Position numbers and translations under genes: made by a program. Shown piece by piece: positions 17,844 to 26,440 of a DNA stretch of 37,544 nucleotides (within the stretch, counting starts at the first letter, position 1; every line of letters begins with the position of its first letter). The notes under the pieces are model-generated. The model ran no database searches. It worked only from the letters and a program-made list of their open reading frames with translations, and was not told the DNA's origin. Source of the DNA: Candidatus Aminicenantota bacterium (GTDB lineage: Bacteria > Acidobacteriota > Aminicenantia > Aminicenantales > JAFGBC01); NCBI GenBank assembly GCA_022867325.1, contig JALHUR010000261.1, forward strand, positions 1 through 37,544. The letters run 5' to 3'.

Positions 17844-18313
17844 GACTTGCCTCCGGGGATCTTTTCCGCGGCCCGGACGTGTTTCCAGTCCTTGCGGAGA
17901 GGATAGTTTCCGTCCGGCCAGTCGTCGGGAAGGACGAGCCTCCGGCCGTCGGGGATGGCCTCGACGATGATGCCGAACATGTCCTGGAGCTCCCGCTCGT
18001 AGAGAACGGCGCCCGGGATGACCGCGCAAATGCTCGGGAGTCGAGGGTCGGCCTTGGGGATCCGGGTCCGGATGTTGAGGTTTCCGCCATCGTAGCCGAA
18101 GTGGTAGAGGATCTCGAAGACGTCGCCCAGGTCGACGCCCGAGATTGTTGACAGGTGCCGATAACCCAGCTCGGTCTTTAATTGTTCCAGGGCCGGCACG
18201 AGGGTCCGGGCGGGGACGGTCAGGAAGATCCGCTGCGGAGAGGGATTCGTGATCTCGGCGGCCCGCTCGCCCAGGACGGCCTTGATCCGCTCTATGCGTT
18301 CGAGGTCGTTCAT
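17840..18313 (-). CDS. NuoC-like (30 kDa) subunit
   Basis: LSTISGVDLGDVFEILYHFGYDGGNLNIRTRIPKADPRLPSI...YERELQDMFGI. Confidence 0.9.
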   Translation of the reverse strand: MNDLERIERIKAVLGERAAEITNPSPQRIFLTVPARTLVPALEQLKTELGYRHLSTISGVDLGDVFEILYHFGYDGGNLNIRTRIPKADPRLPSICAVIPGAVLYERELQDMFGIIVEAIPDGRRLVLPDDWPDGNYPLRKDWKHVRAAEKIPGGKS

Positions 18314-18327
18314 GATTGCCTCGCTCG

Positions 18328-18747
18328 TCAGAGTTTGCCCAGGAGTTTGACGACGCCGTCGATGATGGCGTCGGGCCGGGCCGGGCAGCCGGGCACATAG
18401 ACGTCGACCGGGATGACCTGGTCGATCCCGCCCATGATGTTATACGCCCCCCGGTAGACGCAGCCGGACATGGCGCAGGCCCCGACGGCGACGACGAACT
18501 TGGGATCCGGGGTCTGCTCATAAATGCGGATGATCCGGTCCTTCATCTGGCGGGTGACCGGGCCCGAGCAGACGAGGACGTCGGCGTGGCGCGGAGTCGC
18601 CTTGAGGAGGACGCCCAGCCGCTCGACGTCGAAGCGGGGGGTCAGGGCGGCGATAACCTCGATATCGCAGGCGTTGCAGGCCCCGGAATTGAGGTGGAGG
18701 ATCCATGGCGACTTGATCCTCGACCAGCGGACGAGTCGTTTCAGCAT
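18328..18747 (-). CDS. NuoB-like/hydrogenase small subunit
   Basis: WILHLNSGACNACDIEVIAALTPRFDVERLGVLL...LVCSGPVT...VGACAMSGCVYRGAYNIMGGIDQVIPVDVYVPGCPARPDAI; CxxC hydrogenase-type proximal cluster. Confidence 0.93.
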   Translation of the reverse strand: MLKRLVRWSRIKSPWILHLNSGACNACDIEVIAALTPRFDVERLGVLLKATPRHADVLVCSGPVTRQMKDRIIRIYEQTPDPKFVVAVGACAMSGCVYRGAYNIMGGIDQVIPVDVYVPGCPARPDAIIDGVVKLLGKL

Positions 18748-18748
18748 G

Positions 18749-19081
18749 TTAGCTCCTCGTGATCAGGGCCAGGATGGCGAGGAAGATCATCGCCAGGTAG
18801 AGGAGTGCGAACAGGGCGATCCGGCCGGAGGGGACGGTCGCGATGACCAGGACCGCGACGTGCATGATGGTGAAGAACAGCGCGACGAAGAAGAACAGCC
18901 GGTAGCCGAATTGGACCTTGACGCCGGGGATGTCTTCGCCGCAGGCGTAGGTCGCGAGCTTCCCGCCGGCCTTCCGGACCCGGGGGGCCAGGCTCCGGCC
19001 GAATCCGTAGAGGAGGAAAGCGGCGGCCAGGAAGACGAGGAACGCGATCGGCGGGGAGAGGAGGACGTCGATCGGAATCAT
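18749..19081 (-). CDS. NuoA-like subunit
   Basis: IPIDVLLSPPIAFLVFLAAAFLLYGFGRSLAP...YACGEDIPGVKVQFGYRLFFFVALFFTIMHVAVLVIATVP (YxCGEDxPG). Confidence 0.85.
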   Translation of the reverse strand: MIPIDVLLSPPIAFLVFLAAAFLLYGFGRSLAPRVRKAGGKLATYACGEDIPGVKVQFGYRLFFFVALFFTIMHVAVLVIATVPSGRIALFALLYLAMIFLAILALITRS

Positions 19082-19084
19082 GTC

Positions 19085-19393
19085 TTACCCTTTCAATCTG
19101 GAAAGCTTCCGGATGTCCAGGCTCTTGGTGTGGCGGTAGATATTGATGATGATGGCCAGGGCCGTCGCGACCAGGCTGACCTCGACGACGATGAAGGTCA
19201 CGGCCAGGCTTTGAGCGACCAGGATATTCTTTTTGGCGAAGCCGGTGGCGACGATGATCAGGCTGACGGCCTTGCTGATGATCTCGACGCCGATGAAAAG
19301 CTTGATGAGGTTCCGCATGGCCAGAAGGCAGTAGATCCCGGCGAAAAGCAGGCCCGCGGCGACGATGAGATAAGGGACCCAGGTGCTAGTCAT
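19085..19393 (-). CDS. NuoK/MrpC-like subunit
   Basis: MTSTWVPYLIVAAGLLFAGIYCLLAMRNLIKLFIGVEIISKAVSLIIVATGF...AQSLAVTFIVVEVSLVATALAIIINIYR; short start within ORF 19085..19579. Confidence 0.9.
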   Translation of the reverse strand: MTSTWVPYLIVAAGLLFAGIYCLLAMRNLIKLFIGVEIISKAVSLIIVATGFAKKNILVAQSLAVTFIVVEVSLVATALAIIINIYRHTKSLDIRKLSRLKG

Positions 19394-19874
19394 CGTTGTC
19401 TTTGCTCCTCTTGCGAAACAGGGCCAAAACGGCCAGGACGCCGGCGAAGATGATGCAGACCTGGCCGACCAGGTCCAGGGTCCGCTGCTTCCAGAGGACC
19501 TCGCCGAAGGCGCCGGCCTCGGGCGCCGCCGGGAGCGCCACGATCTTCTGGACCAGGTTCTTGGTGACGATGACGTCAACGGCCAGGAAAAGGATGAAGA
19601 AGAGCGGGAAGGCGACCCTCGCCAGCTTCGACTCGGCGACGTCGCCGCCCGTCTTGGTCAGGGCGATCGTCAGCATGAACAGGACCGTGATCAGTCCGGC
19701 CACGACCGAGATCTCAAAGGCGCCGGCGTAGGGCGCGCCCATCCGGAAGAAAAGGATCCCGAGCACGAGGCTGGCCGCGGCCAGGCAGATGGCGGCCTTG
19801 ATCAGGTCCTTGAGCAGGACGGCCGCAACGGAAAAAAGGACCAACCCGATGAGCAGGAGGATTTGGACGGACAT
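19386..19874 (-). CDS. NuoJ-like subunit
   Basis: Multi-TM; LIKAAICLAAASLVLGILFFRMGAPYAGAFEISVVAGLITVLFMLTIALT. Confidence 0.85.
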   Translation of the reverse strand: MSVQILLLIGLVLFSVAAVLLKDLIKAAICLAAASLVLGILFFRMGAPYAGAFEISVVAGLITVLFMLTIALTKTGGDVAESKLARVAFPLFFILFLAVDVIVTKNLVQKIVALPAAPEAGAFGEVLWKQRTLDLVGQVCIIFAGVLAVLALFRKRSKDNDD

Positions 19875-19877
19875 GTC

Positions 19878-21356
19878 TTACCTTCCCCGGGGGATCACGG
19901 CGGTGACTCCCTGTGCCAGGACGTCCGCGGCCGGTTGCACCCAAGATTTGAGGACGGCGGCGAAGAAGATCCCGACGCCGATGCAGAGGAGGGCCAGGAT
20001 GACGGTCGCGGCCGTCATCCAGAACGGCGCCTCGCGGATATCCTTCCAGCGCTCCTCGATCTTTCCGAAGAAGGCCTTGCGCTGGATGAGGAGGTAGTAC
20101 CACAGGGTCAGGACGCTGGCCAGGACGGCGATGACGGCGTAGGGCCAGCGGCCGGCCTGGACGAGCGCCATGATGATGACGAGTTTGCTCCAGAAGCCTC
20201 CCAGGGGCGGAACGCCGGCGATTGACAGCGATCCGACAAGGTTCGTGGCGGCCGTCCAAGGCATCCTCTTGGCCAGGCCGCCCATCTCGTCCAGGTTCCG
20301 GGTGCCGGTCGCCATCTGGACGGAGCCGGAGGTCAAGAACAAGAGCCCTTTGGCCAGGGCGTGGTTGAAGAGGTGGAAAAGGCCGCCCAGGATCCCAAGC
20401 GGGGTTCCCAGCCCGATCCCGAGGACGATGTAGCCGACCTGGCTGATCGATGAGTAGGCCAGCATCCTTTTAATGTCCTTCTGGCCCAAGGCCAGGAGGG
20501 CGGCGACGACCGCGGAGATGACGCCCAGACCCATCAGGAGGTTGGACAGGAGCGACGTCAGCCCGAACACGGAGAAAAAGATCCGGGTCAGGGCGTAGAT
20601 TCCGGAGACCTTGATCAGGAGCCCGGACAGCATGGCCGAAATGGGGGCCGGGGCCGAGGGATGGGCGTCGGGAAGCCAGGCGTGGAAGGGGATGAGCGCG
20701 GCCTTGAGGCCGAACCCGGCGACGAACAGCGCCGCGCAGAGAGCGGCCATCGGACCGGCAGGGAGCTCTTGGAGCCCGCGGCCGACGGCCTCGAAGCCCA
20801 GGCTGCCGGTCAGCCCGAACAGGACCGTGACGCCGATCAGGACGAAGGCCGAGGCGACGACGGACAGGAGCAGGTACTTGAAGGCCGCCTCGAGCTCTTC
20901 GTAGCCGAGGCCGTAGGCGACCAGGGCGTAGGAGGCGACCGCCGCGACCTCGAGAAACAGGTACACTTGGAACAAATCCTTGGCCAGGACGAGCCCGTTC
21001 ATCCCGGCGACCATGATCAGGAACAGGGCATAGTAGTTCGCTTTGGCGCCGTAGTGCTCCATGTAGTCGATCGAGAAGATCCCCGCGCAGAGGCTGACCA
21101 GGGCGATCGCCATCAGCATGAATAGGGCGAGCCCGTCGAGCCCCAGCAGGATTTGGACCGGCTCTCCGAACCAGAGGATCTGCTGGCTGACCGGGCCGCC
21201 GGCGATGATCTGCCGTCCGGCCGTTGCGGCGTAGACGAGCAGGAAGAGAAAGGTCAGGTTGGAAAGGATGTCGGGGAGAACCCGCTTGGAGAGCTTCCCC
21301 AGCAGCGGCAGCACCCCGGCGACGACGAGCGGGACGGCGACGAACAAAAATACCAA
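19878..21356 (-). CDS. Antiporter-like membrane subunit 3 (NuoL/M/N, MrpD family)
   Basis: ...PFHAWLPDAHPSAPAPISAMLSGLLIKVSGIYAL...KDIKRMLAYSSISQVGYI...; TTG start at 21356 preceded by AGGAGG on the minus strand is favoured over the ATG at 21425. Confidence 0.9.
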   Translation of the reverse strand: MVFLFVAVPLVVAGVLPLLGKLSKRVLPDILSNLTFLFLLVYAATAGRQIIAGGPVSQQILWFGEPVQILLGLDGLALFMLMAIALVSLCAGIFSIDYMEHYGAKANYYALFLIMVAGMNGLVLAKDLFQVYLFLEVAAVASYALVAYGLGYEELEAAFKYLLLSVVASAFVLIGVTVLFGLTGSLGFEAVGRGLQELPAGPMAALCAALFVAGFGLKAALIPFHAWLPDAHPSAPAPISAMLSGLLIKVSGIYALTRIFFSVFGLTSLLSNLLMGLGVISAVVAALLALGQKDIKRMLAYSSISQVGYIVLGIGLGTPLGILGGLFHLFNHALAKGLLFLTSGSVQMATGTRNLDEMGGLAKRMPWTAATNLVGSLSIAGVPPLGGFWSKLVIIMALVQAGRWPYAVIAVLASVLTLWYYLLIQRKAFFGKIEERWKDIREAPFWMTAATVILALLCIGVGIFFAAVLKSWVQPAADVLAQGVTAVIPRGR

Positions 21357-21367
21357 AGGGGCCTCCT

Positions 21368-23233
21368 CTATTTGACGACCAGGCTGACGATTCCCACGAT
21401 CGCCAAAAGCCCGGCCAGGCACCAAGCCAGATAGTTCGCGTATTGACCGTTGTGGGCCTTCTGGAAGAGGCTGGTGAGCTTGACGCCCACGGCGGTCACG
21501 ACCTTCTCGAAGAAGTAGTCGATGGGCCGATCGACGGCCCGGGACAGGACCGTGGACAGGCCTATAAGGAATTTCACGCCCTGCTCGTAGAGGTCGAAGA
21601 AGCGGGCCTCGGACAGGTTGTAGAGATTATGGAGAACCGGCAGGTTGTGGATGGGTTCCGAGGCCAGGAAGGCCTTCTTGCCGGCCCGGTTCCATCCGTG
21701 GAGATGGAGCCCGAGGGCGATGATCAGGCAGAGGATGGAGATCCCGGCGACGGGATTCAAAAGGCTCAGGGCGTGAGCCGTGAAGTCGAGGTGGGCGCCG
21801 GCCTCGACGTGGCCGGCGAGAATGGGCTGGATGAACTCGTTCAACGGGAGCTTGTTGTAAACGCCGAAGGTGATGCAGAGCAGGGCCAGGATGAGAATCG
21901 GGATGACGAGAGGGCTCGGGCTTTCCTTGACCTTGGGGACGTCCTGGGAGCGGGCGCCGAAGAAGACGGAGTGGCCGGCCTTGAGGAAGGAGGCGAAGGT
22001 AAAGATGGCCCCGACCCAGGCCGCGACGGCGAAGACCTTGTATCCCGTTTCCAGCGCGCCGCGAAAGACCATTTCCTTGGAGACGAACCCGTTGAGCGGC
22101 CAGACCCCGGAAATAGCCAGGGCGCAGACGGTGAACCCGGCTGCCGTCAGGGGCATCTCGCGGGCCAGCCCTCCCAATTTTTTGAGTTCGGTCGTCCCGG
22201 CCCGGTGCTCGACCGAGCCCGCGCTCAGGAACAGGCCGCATTTATACATGGCGTGGTTGATCATGTGGAAGATCCCGCCGGCGATGCCGATCGGGATCCC
22301 GGTGCCGATCCCCAGGATCATGTAGCCGACCTGGGAAACGGCGTGGAAGGAGAGGAGCTTCTTGAGGTCCTTCTGGATCAGGGCCATCAGGACGGCCAGT
22401 ACGATCGTCAGCGCCCCGATCGACATCAGGACGATCGACATCGTCGTCCGCGCCTCGAGCTGGAAGAGGTCCAGGGTGATCCGGGCCAGCAGGTAGATCC
22501 CCAGGAGCTTCTCGAAGGCGGCCGGCATGAAGGCCATGAAGGTCACCGGCGCGTCGATGGCCGCGTCGGGGATCCAGGTGTGGAAGGGCATGGCGCCCGC
22601 CTTGCCGATGGCGCCGATCATCATCAGGATGAAGCTCGCGGCGGCCAGGCCCTCGGGCTTGACCGAGATCTCGGACAGGGTCAGCGTCCCGGTGATCGAC
22701 CAGAGGAGTCCGATGCCCAGGATCATGGCGAAGTCGCAGAACCCGCTGATGATGAATGCCTTGACGGCCGTCCGGTTGGCCTCCTTGCCGCCGATGGTGA
22801 TCAGCCCGTAGAGGGTCAACAGGAGGCCTTCCCAGAAGAAGACGAGGGGGACAAAGTTATTGGACAGGACGGCGCCGTTGGCCAGGGCGGCCGACAGAAA
22901 GACATAGGCGTAGTATTCCCGGACCCTGGGATTGTCCTTCATCTTGACCGTCGAATAGAGGCTGATCAAGAACAGGAATCCCGCCAGGCCGAGCAGGATA
23001 AAGCTCGAAAAATGGAAGAGGCGCAGGTCGAAGTCGATGCCCATCCCGAGCCAGGCGATCTTCAACCCCAGGGTCTTGACCTCGAACAGGGCGAAGGCAA
23101 GATAGAGGAGGACCAGCGATCCTGCGACGCTCAGGATTTCCCTGACGAGACGGACGCGCTTCGGGACCAGGAAGAAGAAGACCGCCAGCGCCGCCGGCAG
23201 GAGGATGGGAGCCAGAAGCAGATTGGGGCTCAT
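21368..23233 (-). CDS. Antiporter-like membrane subunit 2 (NuoL/MrpA-D family)
   Basis: AMPFHTWIPDAAIDAPVTFMAFMPAAFEKLLGIYLLARI...QKDLKKLLSFHAVSQVGYMILGIG; ATGA overlap with upstream gene. Confidence 0.9.
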   Translation of the reverse strand: MSPNLLLAPILLPAALAVFFFLVPKRVRLVREILSVAGSLVLLYLAFALFEVKTLGLKIAWLGMGIDFDLRLFHFSSFILLGLAGFLFLISLYSTVKMKDNPRVREYYAYVFLSAALANGAVLSNNFVPLVFFWEGLLLTLYGLITIGGKEANRTAVKAFIISGFCDFAMILGIGLLWSITGTLTLSEISVKPEGLAAASFILMMIGAIGKAGAMPFHTWIPDAAIDAPVTFMAFMPAAFEKLLGIYLLARITLDLFQLEARTTMSIVLMSIGALTIVLAVLMALIQKDLKKLLSFHAVSQVGYMILGIGTGIPIGIAGGIFHMINHAMYKCGLFLSAGSVEHRAGTTELKKLGGLAREMPLTAAGFTVCALAISGVWPLNGFVSKEMVFRGALETGYKVFAVAAWVGAIFTFASFLKAGHSVFFGARSQDVPKVKESPSPLVIPILILALLCITFGVYNKLPLNEFIQPILAGHVEAGAHLDFTAHALSLLNPVAGISILCLIIALGLHLHGWNRAGKKAFLASEPIHNLPVLHNLYNLSEARFFDLYEQGVKFLIGLSTVLSRAVDRPIDYFFEKVVTAVGVKLTSLFQKAHNGQYANYLAWCLAGLLAIVGIVSLVVK

Positions 23234-24660
23234 CGGTACCACCAGCTGATTTGGGTTGTTGCGATATTGACGAGTTTCATGGGATAGGCGACAAAGATCC
23301 CGGCCAGGATCGAAGCGACGGCCAGGACGGTGACGACCGTAACCATCGAGACCGTCTTTTCCGGGGCGGGCTTCTTAGCCTCTCCCAGGAAGACGAGGCT
23401 GAAGGCCTTGAGGAGGTAATACATCGTCAGGACGGCCGTGAACAGGGCGACCGCCGCCAGCCAGACCTGGCCGGCCTTGACCGTGCCCATGATGACCAGG
23501 AACTTGGAGAAGAATCCGCCGAAGGGCGGGATGCCGATGACCGAGAAGGCGCAGAACAGGAAGGAGACGGCCGTCAGGGGCATGGTCTTGATCAGTCCGC
23601 CCATTTCGCGGATGTCCTTGGTGTGGGTGGCGTGGATGACGATTCCGGCGCAGAGGAAGAGACCGGCCTTGGCCAGGCCGTGCATGAGGATGAAACGCAG
23701 GGACCCCGAGATCCCGGCTTCGTTGGCGACGGCGAACCCGAGGAAGATGTATCCGATCTGGCTGATCGTCGAGTAGGCCAGCAGGCGTTTGAAGTCGTTC
23801 TCGACGGCGGCCGCCCCGGCGGCGACCAGGCTGGAGACGACGGCCATGATGGGGATGATCTGCTGCCAGAGGGGCGGAATTTGGAAGGTCGCCAGGAACA
23901 GCCGGGCGTAGGCGTAGACGCCGATCTTGACCAGGACGGCCGCGTGGAGGAGGGCGGTGACCGTCGTCGGCGCGACACCGGCGTCGGGGAGCCAGGTGTG
24001 GAGGGGGACCGTGGCCGATTTCGAGAACAGGCCGAACAGGATGAGGAGGACGGCGCTGCCGGGGATGAGCGTCCCGCGCATCTGGGTCAGGTCGAAGGAG
24101 TGGGTCTGGCCGTAGATCTGGATGAAGCCGAGGAGCATGACGACGGCACCGAAGAACGTCACCAGGAAGGCCTTATCGGCCTTGCGGACGAAATCCCGGA
24201 GCCGGTAGAACCCGATCAAGCGCCAGCAGCAGATGGCGATGATCTCCCAGAACAGGTACATGAAGACGAGGTTTGCGGAAAAGACGAGCCCCATCATCGA
24301 CCCGATGAAGAGGAGGACCATCAGGTAGTACTCGTTCTGATTTTCGTCGTGGTGGATGTAGCCGATCGAGTAGATGACGATCATGCAGCCGACTGCCGAG
24401 GAAACGATGGCCATGAACACGGACAGGGGATCGACGACGAGAATGAAGTCGAGGCCCAGAAAAAGGTCCTTGCGGATGACGAGCTCGCCGCCCGTCAGGG
24501 CGAAAGGAATCAGCGTCAGCGGCAAGATCGCCGTCGCGGCGGCGAGCAGGACCGACCACAGGGAGCGAAGGGGCTTGGAGAGAAGGCCGGCCGCCGGGAT
24601 CGTCAAAGACCCGATGATGGGAAGGAAAACCGTAAGGAGGGTTATGGTTTCTATGCTCAT
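23230..24660 (-). CDS. Antiporter-like membrane subunit 1 (NuoM/N, MrpD family)
   Basis: TVPLHTWLPDAGVAPTTVTALLHAAVLVKIGVYAYARL...ENDFKRLLAYSTISQIGYIFLG; start MSIETITLL assumed (alternative ATG at 24699). Confidence 0.9.
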   Translation of the reverse strand: MSIETITLLTVFLPIIGSLTIPAAGLLSKPLRSLWSVLLAAATAILPLTLIPFALTGGELVIRKDLFLGLDFILVVDPLSVFMAIVSSAVGCMIVIYSIGYIHHDENQNEYYLMVLLFIGSMMGLVFSANLVFMYLFWEIIAICCWRLIGFYRLRDFVRKADKAFLVTFFGAVVMLLGFIQIYGQTHSFDLTQMRGTLIPGSAVLLILFGLFSKSATVPLHTWLPDAGVAPTTVTALLHAAVLVKIGVYAYARLFLATFQIPPLWQQIIPIMAVVSSLVAAGAAAVENDFKRLLAYSTISQIGYIFLGFAVANEAGISGSLRFILMHGLAKAGLFLCAGIVIHATHTKDIREMGGLIKTMPLTAVSFLFCAFSVIGIPPFGGFFSKFLVIMGTVKAGQVWLAAVALFTAVLTMYYLLKAFSLVFLGEAKKPAPEKTVSMVTVVTVLAVASILAGIFVAYPMKLVNIATTQISWWYR

Positions 24661-24801
24661 GGGAGGAGTAAGTATAGGTACGGCTTTCGCAAAAGTCAAG
24701 GCAGCCGTCCTCCCGGCCCGGCCCTTTTTCCGGTTGATTTTTTCTCCGTATTATAGGATAAATGAAGACACGGAACGCCATGGATTAGGGAGGCGGCAGC
24801 C

Positions 24802-25926
24802 ATGAGCATTACGGTCAGAGAGATCGCGACCAGGAAGGATCTCAGGGCTTTCATCTGCCTCCCCGAACGCCTCCACCAGGGGCACGCCAACTGGGTCCAT
24901 CCCATCTATATGGACGAGTGGAAATATTTCGATCCCGGGAAGAACGACTCCTTTTCCTATTGCGATACCGCCCGCCTCCTGGCCGAGCGGGACGGCCGAG
25001 CGATCGGCCGGGTCATGGGGATCATCAACCCCCGTTACAACGAGCACCGGAACGAGCGGACGGCCCGCTTCGGATGCCTGGAGACGCCCGAAGACCAGGC
25101 CGTCGTCCATGCCCTCCTCGGCCGGGTCGAGGACTGGGCCCGAGGGAAAGGAATGACCCGGATCGTCGGCCCCTACGGATTCTCGGACCAGGACCCCGAG
25201 GGCTTTATGATCCAGGGGTTCGAGAACCGGGCGACGATCGCGACCTACTTCAACTTCGAATGGATGCCCGGGATGGTCGGGCGGGAAGGGTACGTCAAGG
25301 ACATCGACTACTACGTCTACAAGCTCGACGTTCCCAAGGTAATGCCCGAATTCTACGTCAAGATCTTCGAGCGGGCCCAGCGCAAGGGCCAGTTCAAGGT
25401 CCTCGAATTCCAGACCAAGAAAGAGCTCCGGCCCTGGGTCCGGCCCATCCTGAGGCTCATGAACGAAGTTTACGAGGCCGGGAATATCTACGGCTACGCC
25501 CCGCTCAGCGAGAAGGAGATGGACGAGCTGGCCAAGCGCTATATGCCCGTCGTCAACCCCCGCTTCATCAAGGTCATCCTCAAGGACGGCGAGATCGTCG
25601 CCTTCGTCATCGGCATCCCCGACATGTCGAAGGGGATCCAGGCGGCGCGGGGCCGCCTTTTCCCGATCGGGTTCCTCAAGATCCTCCGGGCCGCCAAGAC
25701 GACCAAGCAGCTCGACCTCCTGCTCGGCGCCATCCGCGATAAATACAGGGGTCTCGGCCTGGATGTCATGATGGGCGTCAAGATGATCCAGTCGGCCCAG
25801 GAAGCGGGCTTCGAGTTCATGGATACCCATCATGAGATGGAGAGCAACGTCAAAGTCCGGGCCGAGATGGAGAAGATGGGCGGCCAGATCTACAAAAAGT
25901 ACCGCGTTTTCCAGAAAGCGCTCTGA
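24802..25926 (+). CDS. GNAT-like N-acetyltransferase family protein (YghO-like)
   Basis: MSITVREIATRKDLRAFICLPERLHQGHANWVHPIYMDEWKYFDPGKNDSF...IGRVMGIINPRYNEH...IVGPYGFSDQDPEGFMIQGF. Confidence 0.8.
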   Translation: MSITVREIATRKDLRAFICLPERLHQGHANWVHPIYMDEWKYFDPGKNDSFSYCDTARLLAERDGRAIGRVMGIINPRYNEHRNERTARFGCLETPEDQAVVHALLGRVEDWARGKGMTRIVGPYGFSDQDPEGFMIQGFENRATIATYFNFEWMPGMVGREGYVKDIDYYVYKLDVPKVMPEFYVKIFERAQRKGQFKVLEFQTKKELRPWVRPILRLMNEVYEAGNIYGYAPLSEKEMDELAKRYMPVVNPRFIKVILKDGEIVAFVIGIPDMSKGIQAARGRLFPIGFLKILRAAKTTKQLDLLLGAIRDKYRGLGLDVMMGVKMIQSAQEAGFEFMDTHHEMESNVKVRAEMEKMGGQIYKKYRVFQKAL

Positions 25927-25942
25927 GTGAACCACCCTGTGT

Positions 25943-26047
25943 TCAATTTTTAGCTTCGTCCCAGTGAGAGCCCCAGCCGAGATGGACCTTGAGGGGGACT
26001 TCGAGCGGGGCGACGTTTTCCATGCGATCACGGACGATGAGCTCCAC
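25943..26047 (-). pseudogene. polA: 3'-terminal remnant of DNA polymerase I
   Basis: Translation ends ...AVELIVRDRMENVAPLEVPLKVHLGWGSHWDEAKN*, matching the C-terminal consensus of PolA (xVRxxMExAxxLxVPLKVxxGxGxxWxEAK); upstream frame (MKNLIGAFSLICLLPADALPSHPPKPNPAP) is unrelated to PolA. Confidence 0.75.
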
Positions 26048-26239
26048 GGCGGGGGCCGGATTCGGCTTCGGAGGATGAGAGGGCAGGGCGTCCGCGGGGA
26101 GAAGACAAATTAGACTAAATGCGCCGATGAGGTTTTTCATGGACGTCCCTCTTCCTCCGACTCCATCATCGCCCAATTCGGCTCCTTTTTATTGCCGCCT
26201 ACACCCTCCCGGCCCCGGCCGGAAGAATCGGAATTTAGC

Positions 26240-26259
26240 CCCCGGCGGCATCGCCGGGG
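26240..26259. repeat. Short perfect hairpin
   Basis: CCCCGGCG-GCAT-CGCCGGGG downstream (minus sense) of the SBBP gene; no clear U-tract. Confidence 0.5.
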
Positions 26260-26440
26260 CGATGTCGAACAGACGATGTGGGCCTGCAGAAATCCATCCT
26301 TGGACCGCCTCAATGGTGGCGGGGGGACCTCGCCGCTGATCCAGCGGGCAAGCTCATTTGGTTTCGAGAACGATCACCTGTGTCGCTGCCTCCCTTACGG
26401 TGGCGAGCAGACAAGGTATCGGCGGCGCCGGCGTAGCCGT

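Noticed and set aside
18328-18521. Extended start (18521) for the large-subunit ORF
   Set aside because: The long ORF frame overlaps the small-subunit and NuoC-like genes in another frame; MKFQIPIGPQHPALKEP at 17843 is the natural start.
21224-24756. Long plus-strand ORFs (687 aa and 501 aa) across the antiporter subunits
   Set aside because: Extremely D/E/G/Q/R-rich antisense frames of multi-TM genes, a known artefact.
26182-26440. Possible structured RNA/riboswitch downstream of the SBBP gene around the CCCCGGCG hairpin
   Set aside because: Only one short hairpin seen; no recognisable riboswitch core and no T-run. Kept only as a low-confidence hairpin feature.
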